Shown here in pieces: positions 60,101 through 64,000 of a stretch of 64,000 nucleotides of DNA. Position 1 is the first letter of the stretch. Each line of letters starts with the position of its first letter. The notes beneath the pieces were generated by a model. That model saw only the letters and a list, made by a program, of their open reading frames with translations, ran no database searches and was not told where the DNA came from. The translations under genes and the position numbers were made by a program. Source of the DNA: Candidatus Liberibacter americanus str. Sao Paulo. GTDB taxonomy: Bacteria; Pseudomonadota; Alphaproteobacteria; Rhizobiales; Rhizobiaceae. Location: assembly GCF_000496595.1 (NCBI RefSeq), contig NC_022793.1:1116001-1180000 (forward strand). Direction: 5' to 3'.

Positions 60101-60991
60101 ATGATTAATAGAAACATGACGATAATAGCAGATGGCGAAATTGGAATCAGCCGTTATATTAATGAAATAAAAAATTTTCCACTGCTAGAAAAACAAGAAG
60201 AGTATATGCTCGCTAAAAGATATATTGAGCATAGTGATTTGAATGCAGTACATAAGTTAGTTACAAGCCATCTAAGACTAGTTGTAAAAATTGCAATGGG
60301 ATATCGTGGCTATGGAATGCCTATTTCCGAAGTAATATCTGAAGGCAATGTAGGGTTGATGCAAGCAGTTAAAAAGTTCGATCCAGAACGTGGTTTTCGC
60401 CTCGCTACATATAGTATATGGTGGATCAAGGCAGCAATTCAAGAGTATATCTTACGCACATGGTCATTAGTCAAAATAGGCACAACAGCAAATCAAAAAA
60501 GACTTTTCTTCAATTTACGTCGTTTAAAAAAACATCTTCAAGCTGTCAATGATAAAATATTAAAACCTGAACAAATTACTGCAATTGCAAATAAACTAAA
60601 TGTTTCAGAATCGGAAGTAATATCAATGAATTGCCGTTTAAGCGGAGATCAATCTCTAAATACTCTGATAAATTCCTCAGAGGAAGATTCAATCAAATGG
60701 CAAGAATGGCTTGTAGACGAACATGATAGTCAAGAACAAACTCTTATAGCAAATGAAGAATCAATAAATCGTAAAAATATGCTTATAAGCTCTATGTCAG
60801 TTTTAAATCCGCGTGAAAGAAAAATTTTTGAAGCAAGGCGCTTACGTGATAATCCTGTTACACTAGAAAATCTATCTTCCGAATTTGAAGTTAGTCGTGA
60901 ACGAATAAGACAAATAGAAGCGCGAGCATTCGAGAAAGTGCAATCGGAAATAAAAAAGCAAAAGGATCAAGCATCTCAATTTCCTAACTAA
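60101..60991 (+). CDS. rpoH: RNA polymerase heat-shock sigma factor RpoH
   Basis: Sigma-32-type factor directing RNA polymerase to heat-shock promoters. The 296 residues contain region 1.2/2.1 (IKNFPLLEKQEEYMLAKRY), the 2.2-2.4 block ISEVISEGNVGLMQAVKKFDPERGFRLATYSIWWIKAAIQEYIL, the RpoH-box-like QKRLFFNLRRLKKHL and region 4.2 with VSRERIRQIEARAFEKV. AAAAGG precedes ATG 60101. It is the downstream neighbour of rluD. In reduced rhizobia a single RpoH often replaces the multiple rhizobial copies; I cannot tell from this window. Confidence 0.95.
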   Translation: MINRNMTIIADGEIGISRYINEIKNFPLLEKQEEYMLAKRYIEHSDLNAVHKLVTSHLRLVVKIAMGYRGYGMPISEVISEGNVGLMQAVKKFDPERGFRLATYSIWWIKAAIQEYILRTWSLVKIGTTANQKRLFFNLRRLKKHLQAVNDKILKPEQITAIANKLNVSESEVISMNCRLSGDQSLNTLINSSEEDSIKWQEWLVDEHDSQEQTLIANEESINRKNMLISSMSVLNPRERKIFEARRLRDNPVTLENLSSEFEVSRERIRQIEARAFEKVQSEIKKQKDQASQFPN

Positions 60992-61030
60992 GTACGATGA
61001 TATAAAATAATTAATATAAATACACTCCGT

Positions 61031-61062
61031 AATTATTATATAATAATTATTATATAATAATT
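61031..61062. repeat. Two overlapping 18-bp palindromes (14-bp period)
   Basis: AATTATTATATAATAATT occurs twice, overlapping by AATT, in the gap between convergent rpoH and the purA-linked unknown. It could form hairpins on both strands, but with no G/C pairs it is a weak terminator candidate. Copy number may vary. Confidence 0.5.
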
Positions 61063-61095
61063 GGTTTGTAATTTATTTATTCTTTACTTGTAATT

Positions 61096-62610
61096 CTAAC
61101 TGATGCTTTTCTTAGTTTGGCTTTCCCAATTAGATATTGCCATTTTAAAAATATCTGCTCCTGTACGACCCTTATCTATAGTAAGAATTATCCTTTTACC
61201 ATTACTATAGGTAATTGGAATATCCATCCAGCGGTATTCTGATAAAACTTCTGAATTATTCAAAGAATTTTTCAAGGAAATTAAATAAGAGTTTTTAGCT
61301 GTCCTAAAAATATTGGAATCAAAAAAAACACCTGGTCCTTTTTCTGTCTTTCTCATGGATATTTGTCGTAAATCTGTAATATCACCACCTTGATTTCCTT
61401 TTTCTAAAGAAAAAACAATTTCTATCAAATGAGTTGCTGCTAAAGATATATCAAAGTTTCGCTTTATAACAATTAACGCTGATAAATCACTACCTATAGT
61501 AGGTATATTGCCTTTTATCATCAGGCCTTGAGAACCTTCTTGTAAAGACCACGCTATATTCTTCGCAAAAGCCAACGGATTTCCATAACCTTTGTTGATA
61601 AATGCTATACTTGCCCCTTCATTTCCAGCTGTTTTTTCTAACTTGCTACCCTTTGATAAACTAACAACATTATTATTAACATCTTTATCATCTACTAAAG
61701 AATTATGAACAAAAACGTTATTAAAAGAAGGATTAGAAAGATCAGAGGCATTAGATGAATCCATATCAACTTCAGATCCATCTGCTAATAGTCTTCTAGT
61801 AATTTTTGGAACAGTATTAGTAAGAACAGACAATTTATTTTTACTATTATTATCTAGTAATTTATTGATATAACCAATTGTATTTACTTGGCTTTTTGAA
61901 ATAGAATAGGATATTCCAATAAAACAACCCAAAAATATAAAAGATATTGCTGAATATTTTAGAATATTATTATCATATAACTTGAAAAAAAATGATAAAA
62001 AGCCATATTCCTTACTTAAAAAATATTTTTTTATAACAATAAATAAATAATTATTTATGCAGGAAAATTGTTCTAAACCAATTTTTTTTAAGACACCTTG
62101 GGTGTAATCTGCATTAATAAAAATAGATTTGTTGTTATAACTATGCTGTGAGTAACTAGAGAATCTAAAAATATTTATAAATTTGTTGTATATACTTCTT
62201 GCAATAAAACTATATGTTATACTCATATTTTTTCCAGCATATTGCTTATCTGATATAGTATTACGATTACTGATGATATCATCATTATGCGAAAAAGAAG
62301 AAACAGGCAATCGAGATGCAAGTAAAATACAATTACTGGAATTAATGCCACCGTTATCAGGAACATCTAAAGACATCTTTTGATCTGTAACACTAATAAT
62401 TTTATGTTGCTTACTCTCAACCTGAAAAATAGCATTTTCTAATTTTCTCAACTGACGATCAAGTATTTCTTGTGGAGGACGTGGCTTCATCTTCTCTAGC
62501 TGTCGCGAAACAACAATCCGTGCACGATCATATACCTGAAAACGCATATCAGGAGTATTTTCAGGTAAACTATCTATAGCTCGTTTAATTACTGATACAA
62601 AATCAACCAT
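61096..62610 (-). CDS. Hypothetical membrane-anchored protein, 504 residues
   Basis: Function unknown. I recognise only the arrangement: rhizobia carry a similarly built protein immediately downstream of purA. The N-terminus is a short helical domain (SVIKRAIDSLPENTPDMRFQVYDRARIVVSRQLEK) that reads as a conserved cytoplasmic motif. A low-complexity Asn/Ser/Tyr region leads to one membrane segment at about residues 215-235 (YSAISFIFLGCFIGISYSI). The external part has a globular C-terminal domain (KNIAWSLQEGSQGLMIKGNIPT, GKRIILTIDKGRTGADIFKMAISNWE). It probably spans the inner membrane once with its C-terminus in the periplasm. Likely co-transcribed with purA (60-bp gap). Confidence 0.8.
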   Translation of the reverse strand: MVDFVSVIKRAIDSLPENTPDMRFQVYDRARIVVSRQLEKMKPRPPQEILDRQLRKLENAIFQVESKQHKIISVTDQKMSLDVPDNGGINSSNCILLASRLPVSSFSHNDDIISNRNTISDKQYAGKNMSITYSFIARSIYNKFINIFRFSSYSQHSYNNKSIFINADYTQGVLKKIGLEQFSCINNYLFIVIKKYFLSKEYGFLSFFFKLYDNNILKYSAISFIFLGCFIGISYSISKSQVNTIGYINKLLDNNSKNKLSVLTNTVPKITRRLLADGSEVDMDSSNASDLSNPSFNNVFVHNSLVDDKDVNNNVVSLSKGSKLEKTAGNEGASIAFINKGYGNPLAFAKNIAWSLQEGSQGLMIKGNIPTIGSDLSALIVIKRNFDISLAATHLIEIVFSLEKGNQGGDITDLRQISMRKTEKGPGVFFDSNIFRTAKNSYLISLKNSLNNSEVLSEYRWMDIPITYSNGKRIILTIDKGRTGADIFKMAISNWESQTKKSIS

Positions 62611-62670
62611 TTATTATATTTCTATCATCTATTTTATAAATCTATCTATAATTTATATAAAAACACACCT

Positions 62671-63969
62671 CTAATTTTCAAATGGGTTAGATACAACAAT
62701 AGTACTATCCCTCTCTGGTCCAACTGATATTAAAGAAACTTTAACTCCCAACACATCTTCTATTTTACTTATATAGTTAATTGCCTGTATAGGCAAATCA
62801 TTCCATCTACGAACTCCAGAAATAGATTTTTTCCAACCCTCTAATACCAAATAAATAGGCTCAAAACGAGAATTAGGGTCAAAATAATCTGGGAAAAAGT
62901 CTACTTCACGATCATCAATACGATATCCAACACAAATTTTTAATTCATCAAAACTATCTAAAACATCAAGTTTAGTCAAAGCTATACCTTTAACACCATT
63001 AACAATAATAGAGCGACGTATTATAACTAAATCTAACCAACCACAACGACGTTGCCTTTTAGTGACAGTCCCGACTTCTTTACCAACTGTTCTCAATAAA
63101 TCACCAGTTTCGTTGGTCAATTCAGTAGGAAAAGGACCCTCGCCAACACGTGTCGTATAAGCCTTAACAATACCTATCACATACCCTAAAGAACAAGGAC
63201 TAATTCCAGAACCAATTGATGCTTGTGCAGATACTGTATTTGAGGATGTAACAAAAGGATATGTTCCATGATCAATATCTAATAAAGATCCCTGAGCTCC
63301 CTCAAAAAGAATACGAGATCCTCTTCTAGATTCATTATCAAGGAAAAAACATATATTTTCCATAAAAGGAAGAATTTTTTCTCTCGCAAATGTCAATTCT
63401 CTTAATATTGTTTCATACAAAACTTCACTCTGGCCGAAAGAACGTCTTAATGCATTATGATAAAATAATATTTGATCAATCTTTGACGAAATAAAATCAA
63501 GATCAATAAGATCCATCACCCTAACAGCACGACGACCTACTTTATCTTCATAAGCAGGACCAATCCCCTTTTGTGTAGTACCAATCTTAACACCATTACA
63601 AGTGGTAGCATTCTCCCGCAACATATCAAGATCTCTATGAACAGATAGTATTAAAGAAGCATTATTGGCAATTCGTAGATTACTTGGTGTAACATTTATA
63701 CCTTTTATTCTTAAAGATTCAAGTTCAGAAACTAAAGCATGAGGATCTATAACAACACCATTTCCTATTACAGATATCTTATCAGGACGAACTATACCTG
63801 AAGGAAGAAGAGATAACTTATACACAACATCATCAATATCTAAGGTATGACCTGCATTACTACCACCTTGAAACCTTACAATGATATCAGATTTTTTAGA
63901 TAGCCAGTCAACTACCTTACCTTTTCCCTCATCGCCCCACTGCAAACCAATTACAACTACATTTGACAT
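62671..63969 (-). CDS. purA: Adenylosuccinate synthetase
   Basis: GTP-dependent enzyme joining IMP and aspartate, the first step from IMP to AMP. The GTP-binding loop [11 protein letters not shown] is at residues 8-18, followed by [11 protein letters not shown], the IMP-binding [14 protein letters not shown], and the GEGPFPTEL and TGRPRR-equivalent [13 protein letters not shown]. 432 residues from ATG 63969, preceded by GAGA; a TTG one codon earlier is in frame. The start lies 31 bp from the window edge, so upstream context is not visible. Confidence 0.96.
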   Translation of the reverse strand: MSNVVVIGLQWGDEGKGKVVDWLSKKSDIIVRFQGGSNAGHTLDIDDVVYKLSLLPSGIVRPDKISVIGNGVVIDPHALVSELESLRIKGINVTPSNLRIANNASLILSVHRDLDMLRENATTCNGVKIGTTQKGIGPAYEDKVGRRAVRVMDLIDLDFISSKIDQILFYHNALRRSFGQSEVLYETILRELTFAREKILPFMENICFFLDNESRRGSRILFEGAQGSLLDIDHGTYPFVTSSNTVSAQASIGSGISPCSLGYVIGIVKAYTTRVGEGPFPTELTNETGDLLRTVGKEVGTVTKRQRRCGWLDLVIIRRSIIVNGVKGIALTKLDVLDSFDELKICVGYRIDDREVDFFPDYFDPNSRFEPIYLVLEGWKKSISGVRRWNDLPIQAINYISKIEDVLGVKVSLISVGPERDSTIVVSNPFEN

Positions 63970-64000
63970 CAATAATCTCTTTCTTCGTTACCTTATCCAA

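Overview
The window is a stretch of a small, very AT-rich alphaproteobacterial (Rhizobiales) chromosome. Protein-coding genes cover about 75% by my sum of gene lengths. They keep rhizobial identities and local gene order (aapJQMP; hdaA divergent from purM-purN; accA-xerD//aroK; DnaJ-like//bolA; uvrC-pgsA; rluD-rpoH; rlmB near tRNA-Tyr/tRNA-Gly; purA beside a membrane-anchored unknown). The spaces between these blocks are long, extremely AT-rich and mostly empty. Reduction of a rhizobial backbone, a Tad pilus remnant and dependence on ABC importers all fit 'Candidatus Liberibacter'. The strong AT bias points to one of its low-GC species, but I cannot name the species from sequence alone. I saw no rRNA, transposase, prophage or CRISPR array.

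Layout. 0.9-5.2 kb: complete general L-amino-acid ABC importer. 5.3-5.9 kb: tRNA-Pro, a complex I accessory subunit, tRNA-Arg. 5.9-10.4 kb: gene-poor, with only a YibQ-type deacetylase-like protein and rsfS. 10.4-10.7 kb: tRNA-Leu(UAA) interrupted by a group I intron. 11-13.6 kb: hdaA, purM, purN. 14-15.2 kb: two TadE-type pilus genes. 16-22.2 kb: cysS, rarD, an Atm1-type exporter, psd-pssA. 22.4-32.3 kb: plsC/ydcF, gloB, rpmB, DnaJ-like/bolA, aroK, xerD, accA, an L,D-transpeptidase. 32.6-38 kb: small unknown, ygfZ, tadD, uppP, GST, SDR. 38-42 kb: nitrate/sulfonate-type ABC ATPase and fused double permease, then an outer-membrane beta-barrel gene with a clear terminator. 42.6-50.6 kb: uvrC, pgsA, DEAD-box helicase, aminotransferase, two tRNAs, hemA. 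50.8-64 kb: rlmB, pepP, ftsK, two RluA-type pseudouridine synthases around a phosphodiesterase-like gene, rpoH, a membrane unknown, purA.

Themes. Membrane lipid synthesis is well covered (psd, pssA, plsC, pgsA, accA). Envelope upkeep is represented by uppP, an L,D-transpeptidase and an outer-membrane protein. Purine synthesis (purM, purN, purA), C4-pathway heme synthesis (hemA) and translation/RNA maintenance (cysS, rlmB, rluC, rluD, DEAD helicase, rsfS, rpmB) are also kept.

The most notable item is the self-splicing-type group I intron in the anticodon loop of tRNA-Leu(UAA), at the same U34/A35 site and with the same core as the cyanobacterial/plastid intron. Next is an ABC permease gene whose only well-placed start behind a good ribosome binding site is the non-canonical codon ATT. 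Other points are a 31-bp tandem repeat, pilus genes split from any tad cluster, and several syntenic gaps that look like gene loss.
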